From Streptomyces albipurpureus (GTDB taxonomy: Bacteria; Actinomycetota; Actinomycetes; Streptomycetales; Streptomycetaceae): 64,000 nucleotides of DNA. The position numbers were made by a program, and so were the translations under genes. The stretch lies in contig NZ_JAMQAW010000036.1 in the NCBI RefSeq assembly GCF_023701525.1, forward strand, positions 161,487 to 225,486, given 5' to 3'. Below, in pieces: positions 9,576 through 17,076 of the stretch. The first letter of the stretch is position 1, and the number at the start of each line of letters is the position of its first letter. Below the pieces are notes generated by a model. The model did no database searches. It was not told the DNA's origin and saw only the letters and a list, made by a program, of their open reading frames with translations.

Positions 9576-10175
9576 AGCGCCCTCCGAGTCCACTGCCTGC
9601 ACCCGGCGTATCTTCTGCGGATGGAGGCACCCAAACTGGCGGACCGTCGCACGGAGCGATCATCGGTCGCGCCGAGTACGCCGCGATCGGCCAGGCCACA
9701 TTCAAGTCAGACATGGCCCTTGTAGACCTCACGGCATCTCTCCTCCTCCGCGCCTGCGGGGCCGGCACAACGGGAAGCTGAACAGCAGTCGCATGGCCCC
9801 GCACCCCAATCCGTGCACCCAACACAGCGCAGCTGAGGCCGAGGCCCGTCCACCATGGGTGCGTGCGCCCGCTCACTGCCGTCCCGATAGCGGCTGAAGT
9901 TCTCGTTGCCCATCAGCCACACTGCGGAAGGAACTGAAAAGGACCAAGAAGCGGCTGGCGGAGCTGCTTGAGGGAAACAAACAGCAGCCGAGATTTAGAT
10001 GTTCTCCCGGAAGGTGAACGTCCTCTCCGTCGAGAACGATCAGTTTGGCGTCCAGCAGGGCCGCAGCCGAGCCCCGGTGGTGGGTTGCGTCACGATCCCA
10101 TTCCCGGCTCATGTCGACAGAGTGGTTTCGTGCAGCCGACTTCGCGGCAGGACGAAATGGCGGCCAGGCCACAGC
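9576..10175. other. Intergenic region between two convergent defence-like operons
   Basis: Six hundred bases between the end of the + strand ATPase operon and the end of the - strand HNH-helicase operon. Short open frames exist on both strands (for example 9873-10172 on the minus strand, and 9572-9781 on plus) but lack ribosome binding sites and look low-complexity. The stretch at 9921-9985 would encode a Lys/Glu-rich helix on the plus strand and could be a gene remnant. Confidence 0.4.
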
Positions 10176-10331
10176 TTAGGCGGCGACGGCGAGTTCATGC
10201 AGGGGCGGTGGAATCTGGCCGGGCAGTTGGCTCACGCCGCCACGGGGCGAGAGCGTGTTGGATTTGCGGACGTAGTCTAGGGCTGGTTCGTCTGGACCCG
10301 GGTGAGGATCGAAGTAGGGCGTACAGGTCAT
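10176..10331 (-). CDS. Small 51-aa protein, third gene of the HNH-helicase operon
   Basis: A short ORF of 51 codons. Its ATG (10331-10329) overlaps the TGA of the preceding gene in the arrangement TGATG, a classic translational-coupling signature. The protein starts MTCTPYFDPHPGPDEP, has a central DYVRKSNTLSPRGG segment and ends LHELAVAA; it has no membrane segment. I do not recognise the family. Acceptance rests on the coupling and on plausible amino acid composition. It may be an accessory of the helicase module, an antitoxin-like factor, or a chance frame. Confidence 0.55.
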   Translation of the reverse strand: MTCTPYFDPHPGPDEPALDYVRKSNTLSPRGGVSQLPGQIPPPLHELAVAA

Positions 10332-10924
10332 CAGGGTGCACTAAGCAGCTCGATCAGAGCTTTGACGTCCTCCGCGTTCATGTTCTTCTTTAGAGTCCGC
10401 GCGCAGGTCTCCGGACGGGCTGTTGGCACCGTGACTGTCTTTGCCCGGAATCCGGCCTGCACCATCGCTGCGTGGGCACTCAGCTCGCCATTCATGACAC
10501 GAGCGTGCAACTCAGGCGCATCCTTGCGGAGTCGACGAAGCACAGCCTCCTGCCGGTTCCCTGGGGGCGCCTTACCTTCCGCGTCTTGCCCATTGTCCAA
10601 GAGCTCGGTCCGCTCGCCGGGAACCTGGGCGTCGTGAAGAGCACGCTCGAAAAGATCACGAGCGACCTGATCGTCCGCCACTATCCGGCGCACCAAATCG
10701 ACACTCGCCCCGAGCCCAGCAGTGGGGGGCGTAGTGAGGAAGTCGATGAAGCGGCTGTGCTCTACGAGTTGCCCGCGTGGCGTCGTGAAGGCACGCCACG
10801 CTTCCTCCTGAAGGACGCGGGTGAGCAGCACAGGTACGTCGGCGAGTCCGTTGCTTGTGGAGCGGACGCCACTGCCGAGAGCTTGGACCAGGACAGCGTT
10901 GGCCTTAGCTGACTGGGAGGTCAT
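10331..10924 (-). CDS. 197-aa conserved-looking hypothetical protein coupled to the HNH-helicase
   Basis: A soluble, mostly helical 197-aa protein of unknown function. The ATG at 10924-10922 overlaps the TGA of the helicase gene (ATGA). Seen in it: an N-terminal part with LLTRVLQEEAWRAF, a middle segment RDLFERALHD, and a C-terminal block with NRQEAVLRRLRKDAPELHAR, GELSAHAAMVQAGFR and the basic end LKKNMNAEDVKAL. The C-terminal block resembles a helical DNA-binding or ParB/KorB-like helix-turn-helix motif found in many bacterial hypothetical proteins, which I recognise only as a recurrent pattern. Tight coupling both upstream and downstream suggests equal-stoichiometry partners of one module. 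No catalytic motif was seen. Confidence 0.8.
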   Translation of the reverse strand: MTSQSAKANAVLVQALGSGVRSTSNGLADVPVLLTRVLQEEAWRAFTTPRGQLVEHSRFIDFLTTPPTAGLGASVDLVRRIVADDQVARDLFERALHDAQVPGERTELLDNGQDAEGKAPPGNRQEAVLRRLRKDAPELHARVMNGELSAHAAMVQAGFRAKTVTVPTARPETCARTLKKNMNAEDVKALIELLSAP

Positions 10925-12798
10925 GCGGACTCGATCCACTTGTCGAGCACCAGCAGCCGCTTTTTGAGCGTGTCCAGGGTGGCCTGGTCAATGGCCTTCT
11001 CGTGGCAGTGGCGGTTTAGTTCGGAGTGAATGTGGCTGTGGGGCTTTCGGGTGATTCGACTCAACCGGCCGACCTTCCGAGTGATGAGGTCCCGTACCTC
11101 CTTCTTCGCCTCGGAGAGTGTCTGGTGAACCGCAGGCTCAACTGTTGCACCGGGCTGTGCAGACGTTCCGCTGAGGCGCAGAAGACGAGCAATCGCGGAA
11201 GGCTCGGTGCCGACCGGAAGTCCCGCCTGCTGGCCGAGTCGACGGGCGTGGAGCAGCTCCGCCTCCTCGAACGCGTCACCACTGCTAATGGTGAAGGCGT
11301 GAGCTGCCGCCGAGGAGCCAAGTACCTCTGTCGTTCGGCCCGAGCCACGCCCGCCCTCGCCCTCGCCGTCAGCCGTCGAGCGGCGGACCTTGCTCTCCTC
11401 ATCGGCCAGAACCGCGTCAACGGTGCGCTCGATACCGGCCGCGATGGTCAGCAGCTGAGCGATAGAGGGGATGAAGACCCGGGCGCACATCTCGTCCTCG
11501 TCACCCTGCTTGCGCACGCAGCGTCCCACAACTTGCCGGAAGAACATCTCCGTGCGAGTGCGAGTGGCGTAGACAATGACCCCAAGGCGGGGAATGTCGA
11601 CGCCTTCGGAGATCATCTGAACAGCCACGATCCAGCGGGAAGTGCTCCTGCCGAAGCGGTCAATGATCTTTGATGCCGCAGGGTCGTCCGATACTGCAAC
11701 GTCTACCACGTCGCCGGTGCTCTGCCGAAGAATCTCGGCGTAGGCGTGAGCCGATGCCTGATCGGTGGCGACCACCAAGCCGCCGCAGTCGGGCTTGTCC
11801 TGGCGCATGAGTTCCAATTCCTCATGGGCGCGTTTCAGGACCGAGGGGATCCACTGGCCGCTCGGATCGAGGGCGGTCTTGAGTGCGGCCGCAGTTGTGC
11901 TGGCGTCAGTCTCCGAAAGCTTCTGAGACATGGGGTGTTCCGAGGCAAAGCGCCACCGGGCTTCCCCGTCCATCGCAGGGAAGGCCACCGGCCGTACAAC
12001 TTCCTGGTCTTGGAGAGCCATCCCGTAGTCGTAGTTGATGTCTGCTACAACACGTCGAGTAACGTCGTAGTTGAGGAACGGGATGAGTTTCCCATCGCTT
12101 CGGAACGGAGTCCCAGACAGCGAGAGCCGACGGTGGGCACCTCCGAACGCCTCAGACAGCGCCGCACCCCAGGCCAGATTCTCCGCATCCCCAGCGTGGT
12201 GAATCTCGTCAAAGATGACCAGCGACGGACGGCGAGGGTCGCAAGCAAGTTTTCGCCAGAGCAACGGGTTTGCCGCAACGGACTGGTAGGTCGCGACGAT
12301 GCCGTCGAAGTCCTTCGCCTGGGTTTGGCTGCGATTTACGAAGTCCGAGTCGAGTTGGATGCCTTCCCGTTCTGCTGCCCTTGCCCACTGCCCTCGCAGG
12401 TGGGCCGTCGGAACGATCACGTAGAGATTCTTGATCTCACTTCTGTCGATCATGGACTGCGCGGCCAGGATAGCGAATGTGGTCTTGCCTGCGCCGGGCG
12501 TGGCCACCGCCAGGAAGTCTGACTGGGTGCCTAGGAACTTACGAAGGCCGTCTTCCTGCCACTTACGAAGCTTCATGCCGCTGGAGCCCTTCCTGAGGTT
12601 GCACGTCGGACAAGTCGCCTGTCCGTTGAAGATGTCAGTTCGACCACCGTTGGCCCAGGCAACTCCGTGATCCGCATGCCAACCAGGCAGGAGTTCGTCG
12701 CCACATATCTCGCACCTGCCATCAGACGCCAGGAACAGGGCAGTCCGTTCTGCGGCACTGAACAAGCGTTTCGGATCACGGGCAGCTGTCAACGGCAT
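10921..12798 (-). CDS. HNH nuclease-superfamily 2 (DEAD/DEAH-like) helicase fusion
   Basis: A 625-aa protein that joins an N-terminal HNH domain to a superfamily 2 helicase. HNH: CEIC (Cys29, Cys32), HADH (41-44) and CPTC (Cys63, Cys66), the four Cys being zinc ligands. Helicase: Walker A TPGAGKT (100-106), motif II DEIHH (197-201), SGTP (228-231), and motif VI QVVGRCVRK. The C-terminal ~170 residues are basic and may bind nucleic acid. The arrangement suggests an ATP-driven DNA translocase with a nuclease head, such as a restriction or anti-plasmid effector. The ATG at 12798 has only a tightly spaced GGAG. It heads a three-gene operon with the 197-aa and 51-aa genes. Homologous HNH-helicases occur in actinobacterial defence islands, but I know no named system with these three genes. 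Confidence 0.85.
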   Translation of the reverse strand: MPLTAARDPKRLFSAAERTALFLASDGRCEICGDELLPGWHADHGVAWANGGRTDIFNGQATCPTCNLRKGSSGMKLRKWQEDGLRKFLGTQSDFLAVATPGAGKTTFAILAAQSMIDRSEIKNLYVIVPTAHLRGQWARAAEREGIQLDSDFVNRSQTQAKDFDGIVATYQSVAANPLLWRKLACDPRRPSLVIFDEIHHAGDAENLAWGAALSEAFGGAHRRLSLSGTPFRSDGKLIPFLNYDVTRRVVADINYDYGMALQDQEVVRPVAFPAMDGEARWRFASEHPMSQKLSETDASTTAAALKTALDPSGQWIPSVLKRAHEELELMRQDKPDCGGLVVATDQASAHAYAEILRQSTGDVVDVAVSDDPAASKIIDRFGRSTSRWIVAVQMISEGVDIPRLGVIVYATRTRTEMFFRQVVGRCVRKQGDEDEMCARVFIPSIAQLLTIAAGIERTVDAVLADEESKVRRSTADGEGEGGRGSGRTTEVLGSSAAAHAFTISSGDAFEEAELLHARRLGQQAGLPVGTEPSAIARLLRLSGTSAQPGATVEPAVHQTLSEAKKEVRDLITRKVGRLSRITRKPHSHIHSELNRHCHEKAIDQATLDTLKKRLLVLDKWIESA

Positions 12799-13321
12799 CT
12801 CCGCTCACTCCGGTGGCCAACGCGGCCGCCAATGGTCAGAATGCCACGCAGCACTGACACTGATGCTGATACTCAGATCCCGGTGACTGTGACTCAGGCA
12901 CCGACTGCCGCCCTGCTGTGCCCTCAACTGGCCTCCGGCCAGGGGCGAGCGCGTGACCCAGCGGACCCGAGGCCGTCCGGTAACGCTCTGAACTGGGGAG
13001 GCGGTCGGTAGCCGCTGCGCCTCCGGAGCCGTGTCCGAGAGTTCGAGTCCGGCCGGGGGAAATTCTGCCAGACCAGCGCTAAAAAGTCGCTGACCTGCAT
13101 GAGTGCCAAGCATGAATGCCTGGACCCAGTCCCAGCAGTCCAGACCTCTGTCGTTCTCCATCACGGTTCGCGAGCGAGTTTCGATCCGCTTAGCCCCGAG
13201 CGATCAGCCCATAAGATCTGACACACCTTCAGGTGCTTACAGAAGAAAGAACTGCTGACTCTTGCCGCGATAGTCGCCCAAACTATACGTTACGGCAGAT
13301 CACCACGCGAAAGGCCAAAGC
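12799..13321. other. Intergenic region with a tRNA-Arg-like remnant
   Basis: About 520 bases upstream of the HNH-helicase (which reads left) and downstream of VapC. The only structured element I see is the tRNA-Arg(CCG)-like fragment at 13020-13059. The stretch 13200-13320 is AT-richer than its surroundings. No supported gene. Confidence 0.45.
13020..13059 (+). other. Decayed 3' fragment resembling tRNA-Arg(CCG)
   Basis: Starting in the anticodon loop, the sequence matches the 3' half of streptomycete tRNA-Arg(CCG) as I remember it: cctccggagccgtgt, then gttcga, tcc, gccggggg. The 5' half of the anticodon stem does not pair with it and the T stem is broken, so this cannot be a functional tRNA. 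It may be an old attachment-site remnant. The comparison sequence is from memory. Confidence 0.45.
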
Positions 13322-13747
13322 TTACGGAACGGAACCGCGAGGCACGACCCATTCGCCCTTTTGGCCAGTGAATTCGACAATACGGTCAAAATCCGAGTCG
13401 TAATGCAGCAGCGTAAGACCGTATCTCTGAGCCACAGCAGCAATCATCAAGTCTGGGACCTTGGGGCCCCTATGCTGAGACTTTGCAGCGAGTTCACGCT
13501 GAACACTTAGCGCCTGCTGCCAATCCTCTTCTTCCGTTTCAAGATAAGTGAAGGCGGCACCACGCATTGCACGCATATGCTCATACTCAGCCGGGTTGCG
13601 CGCCGAATAAAGCGCCTCAACGTCTAGCGCTCCACAAGTCGCAACCACCCCAGCGCGAATCAACGACTCAAGGCGGGCAGCAACAGCTGCATGCTTGTAC
13701 CGGTTCATCGCACTGTTGTCCACCATGAACAACGGATCTAGTGCCAC
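13322..13747 (-). CDS. vapC: VapC family PIN-domain toxin ribonuclease
   Basis: A 141-aa PIN-domain protein, the usual size for VapC. Acidic metal-binding residues are visible: MVDNSA (Asp10), DVEALY with its Glu, PDLMIAA with its Asp, and HYDSDFDRI near the end. VapC toxins cleave RNA, often initiator tRNA or 23S rRNA, and are held inactive by VapB. The GTG start at 13747 lies inside the antitoxin's last codons (10-base overlap), the standard VapBC order with antitoxin first. It ends the three-gene - strand operon. Target RNA cannot be predicted. Confidence 0.9.
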   Translation of the reverse strand: MALDPLFMVDNSAMNRYKHAAVAARLESLIRAGVVATCGALDVEALYSARNPAEYEHMRAMRGAAFTYLETEEEDWQQALSVQRELAAKSQHRGPKVPDLMIAAVAQRYGLTLLHYDSDFDRIVEFTGQKGEWVVPRGSVP

Positions 13748-13938
13748 GCCTCGTTCCGTAGCCTTTCAAGCTCTTCCGGGTCCCTAGAAGACATGAAATC
13801 TAGGAATTCATCGACAAGTTTTTGACGTGCAACTTCCCGGAGCGCGGCATTAACTGTGTCGCGGCGATTCTTAGTACCGAGTACCCGTTGAGCCTCAATA
13901 AGTGCCGACTCATCGACGTCCTCTACGCTTGGCCCCAT
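13738..13938 (-). CDS. vapB: VapB family antitoxin
   Basis: A 66-aa protein with the typical actinobacterial VapB pattern: VDESALIEAQRVLGTKN, then DTVNAALREVARQK (ribbon-helix-helix DNA binding), and an acidic C-terminal helix ending LRNEAWH that would wrap VapC. ATG 13938 is chosen because a GGAGGG sits six bases upstream. VapB proteins usually repress their own promoter, here expected upstream of the CxxC gene or within it. It overlaps the gene before it by 29 bases and the toxin by 10. Confidence 0.9.
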   Translation of the reverse strand: MGPSVEDVDESALIEAQRVLGTKNRRDTVNAALREVARQKLVDEFLDFMSSRDPEELERLRNEAWH

Positions 13939-14734
13939 TTCTCGCCCTCCGCGGTTTCTCAGTGGTCGCCATACTACGCTTTGAGCAGGTTCGACACAAT
14001 CCGCCATGCAGAACGAACGTTCCGATGCGAAGAATCAACGGCTCGAGTTCGTCTTTCACGATGCGGCAATGGTCGCACGTAAAGTCCTCTCGAGCACTAA
14101 TAGGAGAGTTTCCGCGGACAATTTCCTGCCCCAGATATTCCCAACACTGGTTGCATGTCCATCGCGTGTCACCGAGGAGGATATTCCAGGTCTGAGCCGG
14201 ATCCACGCGCAGATGGCCGCATTTACCCGTCGACTCCGCAAGCTTTTGATCCAAGAGTCGTCGGCTCCACATTTCGAACTTCCTGTTGCGGATCATTCGC
14301 CGCGAAGGAGTCTTCCCCTCCACTCTCAGCCGAGTTGCCTTACTGGCAGCCGCGAAAATCTCATCTACTGAGGTTGATTCACGGCGCTCGTGAAATTGCC
14401 GAAGTTGCGGCAGTAGATTCTCATCCGAAGCAGGGCAGTTGCGTCGGTGAGCGACAATCGCGGCCGCAGCCTCAACACCTCCAAGCTGCCCAAACGGGTC
14501 CGCATCCAGCGAAGCATTACATTCTTCGCAGGTGCCGGACAGAACGGCATCCCTACGTACCCGAAGCGCGTACTCCAGCTCAGGAGGAGCGCCTGCCGGC
14601 ACGGCTGGCAATACGAACATTGCGCTGCCCATGCTCCAGATTTCGTCACCATTATCGGCAACTGAGTCGAACTTAGCTTCGACACCTCTGGCGTACGCGT
14701 CTGCCAGCGCAGCCTTTAACTCCGACACCCGCAT
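13910..14734 (-). CDS. Hypothetical four-CxxC (zinc-binding) protein upstream of VapBC
   Basis: A 274-aa protein I do not recognise. It has four CxxC pairs: Cys69/72, Cys194/197, Cys220/223 and Cys247/250; the last three could form treble-clef or zinc-ribbon sites. The C-terminus is very basic (KPRRARNGAKRRGRR), as in nucleic-acid-binding proteins. Its 3' end overlaps the VapB start by 29 bases on the same strand, so the three genes probably share a transcript. The ATG at 14734 has no clear ribosome binding site; an in-frame GTG two codons later is possible. Codon use is less GC-biased than in the chromosome to the right. It could be a third toxin-antitoxin component or an unrelated cargo gene. 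Confidence 0.65.
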   Translation of the reverse strand: MRVSELKAALADAYARGVEAKFDSVADNGDEIWSMGSAMFVLPAVPAGAPPELEYALRVRRDAVLSGTCEECNASLDADPFGQLGGVEAAAAIVAHRRNCPASDENLLPQLRQFHERRESTSVDEIFAAASKATRLRVEGKTPSRRMIRNRKFEMWSRRLLDQKLAESTGKCGHLRVDPAQTWNILLGDTRWTCNQCWEYLGQEIVRGNSPISAREDFTCDHCRIVKDELEPLILRIGTFVLHGGLCRTCSKRSMATTEKPRRARNGAKRRGRR

Positions 14735-15003
14735 GTCTGTGTGTCACACCCCCACCTTGCAGCCGTAACAGTCTGCCAGGCTTGCGGTCTGGCGAAAAGG
14801 CGCTCCGCATGGGCAACTCGACGGACTGAGTAAGCATAAGCCAACAAATCGCCATGAATTGCCCCATTAGGTGACGTGACCCTCCTCGGCATGTACTGAG
14901 CCAGGGGGCGTGGCAAATGCGTGGAACGGCGCCCCCTTCAAAGGAGACCCACGGGCGTGTTCATGCAGGCCAGAGGCATACTAAGACCAAAGGAGTCGGG
15001 TTC

Positions 15004-15045
15004 CTTCTAAGCGCTTGGCCGCAGGTTCGAGTCCTGCCGGGGGCA
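15004..15045 (+). other. 3' fragment of tRNA-Arg(UCU); candidate right attachment site of the island
   Basis: The stretch matches a tRNA from the anticodon loop to the discriminator base: loop cttctaa (15004-15010, anticodon TCT), 3' anticodon strand gcgct, T stem gcagg (15021-15025) pairing perfectly with cctgc (15033-15037) around ttcgagt, acceptor strand cgggggc (15038-15044) and A15045. The 5' tRNA half is absent: bases before the loop do not pair. A break in the anticodon loop with the 3' end kept is the pattern left at the distal end by tyrosine recombinases that target tRNA genes. The intact tRNA should be at the other end of the island, left of this window. Confidence 0.75.
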
Positions 15046-15064
15046 CACTTCTTCCCTTGCCGAC

Positions 15065-15089
15065 AGACCCTCCCTTGTGGAGGGTCTTT
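15065..15089 (+). terminator. Rho-independent terminator of the original tRNA-Arg locus
   Basis: A perfect 9-bp stem (agaccctcc / ggagggtct) with loop cttgt, followed by ttt. It lies 20 bases after the tRNA 3' end, where a tRNA terminator is expected, and marks the return to core chromosome. Confidence 0.8.
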
Positions 15090-15768
15090 CTGCTGCTCAG
15101 GGGCGTTCAGCGGGAGTGCTGAGAGGTCCACGGGATCGGTGGGCGGGGTGGGTGGGACCCGGGCTGTGGGCGGCTGATCACGGCTTTTGGTAGCGGTTCT
15201 CTCCTCGGTCCTCCACACGTTCTGGTGATGATCTCGCGGCCTGGGCGGGGGCGCTTGGGAGCTGCTGAAGTCCTTCGACGCACTGGTGGAGTTCGGCAGC
15301 TGGTGGAGTTCGGCGCGCCGGTCGGTGACGTGGCGGGGGTACGTGGCGAAGGGCTCGGGCGCGCGGTGGCCGGCCATGGCGGTGACCTGGGCGGGCTGGG
15401 CACCGTCAGCCATGTGGTCAGGCGGGCTTGGGGGGCCTCGCCGCGTCTGCCAGTCGGCGGGTCCCGCCCTCGGGGTGGCGGAACGGCCCGGGCGGGCCTG
15501 GGGCCAGGCGCGCGGCGGAAGGCGGACCCCGCGCGCAGTCCGGTCTTCTCGCCGGGTGCCGCCACGGCGATCGGGGTAGTCCCGCGGAACGCGGACCCGA
15601 ATGGCCGGTGGACCCCTCGGGCCCAGCAGGCCAGAAGACGCCCCGTCCGCTCCGCCTGGGTTCATCGCCCCGGCCCAATCCCGTGCGCCGATCTTGGCTG
15701 ACCGGACAGAACCCACGGCGGCGCGACTCACGATGCTTGGGCGGATACGTCGACTGGAGGTGTCCGCT
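15090..15768. other. Gene-free region between the att site and the D-amino-acid operon
   Basis: Nearly 680 bases with no supported gene. A - strand open frame around 15280-15420 contains VTAMAGHR and FATYPRHVTDRRAEL, vaguely like the C-terminus of a tyrosine recombinase, but it lacks the upstream catalytic residues. The promoter of the operon starting at 15769 should be in the right part. Confidence 0.35.
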
Positions 15769-17076
15769 GTGACAGAACGCCGCGCCGAGGCAGACCGGAC
15801 CGAGGGACAGCAGGACGATGCTGGGCCCGCGACCCGGGAGCGGGAGCGGGAAGCCGCGATGATCGCCGATATCGAACGGCTGGTGCGCTGCGAGTCCCCC
15901 TCCGACGATCTGGCCGCGGTCGCCCGTAGCGCGGAGTTGGTCTCGCGGATCGGCGCCGGATACCTGGGGGTCGAGGCGGAACGCATCGTCATCGACGGAC
16001 GCACCCACCTCCGTTGGCGCTTCGGGTCAAGCCCGCGTGTGCTGCTCGTCGGACATCACGACACGGTGTGGCCGATCGGGTCATGGGGGAGCCACCCGTT
16101 CGAGGTCCGCGACGGGGTGCTGCGCGGACCGGGCTGCTTCGACATGAAGGCGGGCCTGGTGATGGCCTTCCACGCGCTGGCCGCCCTGGCCGCGCGCTCC
16201 CCGGGCGCCACCCCGCTCACCCCCGGCAGCCCGCACCCCCTGGACGGCGTCACCCTCCTCATCACCGGTGACGAGGAGCCCGGTTCCACCACGTCCAGGG
16301 AGCTCATCGAGCAGGAGGCGCGCCAGTGCGCGGCCGCCCTGGTGTTGGAGGCCGCCGGCCCCGCCGGCGCTCTGAAGACCGAACGCAAGGGGGTCTCCCG
16401 CTACGAGGTGCTGGTACGAGGACGGGCCGCCCACTCCGGCCTGGAACCGGAACGCGGCGTGAACGCGACGGTCGAGGCCGCCCACCAGATCCTCGCCGTG
16501 GCAGCGCTGGGCGACGCGGCACGGGGCACGACCGTCACCCCGACCCGTCTGGAGGCAGGCACCACCAACAACACCGTCCCCGCCTCGGCACGCTTCGATG
16601 TCGACGTCCGGGTATGGGACGCCGCCGAGCAGCACCGCGTCCACACCTCGATGCGGAACCTGCGGGCAGTAGTGGCCGGGGCCACCGTGGAGGTCAGCGG
16701 CGGACCGAATCGGCCACCCCTGTCGGCCACCGCGTCGCGGGACCTCTTCGAGCGGGCGCAGCGGCTCGCGCAGGGCCTCGGGATGCGCCCGCTCGCCCAG
16801 GTCGCCGTCGGCGGCGCGTCCGACGGGAACCTCACCGCGGGGGTCGGCACCCCCACCCTCGACGGACTGGGAGCGGTCGGCGGCGGCGCGCACGCCGACG
16901 ATGAACACCTGCTCGTCGCGGAGCTGCCGCGACGGACAGAGCTGCTCACCGCGCTGGTCGCCGAACTGCTGGCGCCGCAGGAAGGCTGTCCGCCCGGACG
17001 AAACGGGGACCGGCATCCTGTGCCTGCGGACCAGCTACGCGGCCAAAACGGCTGGAACCATGATCGACGTGACTGA
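15769..17076 (+). CDS. M20 family amidohydrolase, probable N-succinyl/acyl-L-amino acid hydrolase
   Basis: A 435-aa metallopeptidase-fold amidohydrolase (M20, carboxypeptidase G2-like). Metal and catalytic signatures: GHHDTVW (His96, Asp98), GCFDMKAG (Asp125), DEEPGS with catalytic Glu169/Glu170, and a C-terminal GGGAHADDEH supplying the last His ligand. It should hydrolyse an N-acyl-amino acid. In the characterised Geobacillus pathway an M20 enzyme removes succinate from N-succinyl-L-amino acids, next to the same two partners found here. Start GTG 15769 is chosen from a CTGGAGG eight bases upstream. It overlaps the next gene by 17 bases. Alternative substrates include folate-type glutamates or other N-acyl amino acids. 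Confidence 0.85.
   Translation: MTERRAEADRTEGQQDDAGPATREREREAAMIADIERLVRCESPSDDLAAVARSAELVSRIGAGYLGVEAERIVIDGRTHLRWRFGSSPRVLLVGHHDTVWPIGSWGSHPFEVRDGVLRGPGCFDMKAGLVMAFHALAALAARSPGATPLTPGSPHPLDGVTLLITGDEEPGSTTSRELIEQEARQCAAALVLEAAGPAGALKTERKGVSRYEVLVRGRAAHSGLEPERGVNATVEAAHQILAVAALGDAARGTTVTPTRLEAGTTNNTVPASARFDVDVRVWDAAEQHRVHTSMRNLRAVVAGATVEVSGGPNRPPLSATASRDLFERAQRLAQGLGMRPLAQVAVGGASDGNLTAGVGTPTLDGLGAVGGGAHADDEHLLVAELPRRTELLTALVAELLAPQEGCPPGRNGDRHPVPADQLRGQNGWNHDRRD

Noticed and set aside
9572..9781. 69-aa + strand frame after the ATPase
   Set aside because: It begins inside the right arm of the terminator hairpin, has no ribosome binding site and a low-complexity Pro/Gly/Thr start.
9873..10172. 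99-aa - strand frame after the 51-aa gene
   Set aside because: No ribosome binding site and a Ser-rich hydrophobic run with no domain pattern.
13020..13059. Functional tRNA gene
   Set aside because: The 5' half is missing and the T stem does not pair, so only a remnant is possible.
15280..15420. Tyrosine recombinase-like fragment next to the att site
   Set aside because: Only a weak GHR/FATYPRH resemblance; upstream catalytic Arg/His motifs are not visible.
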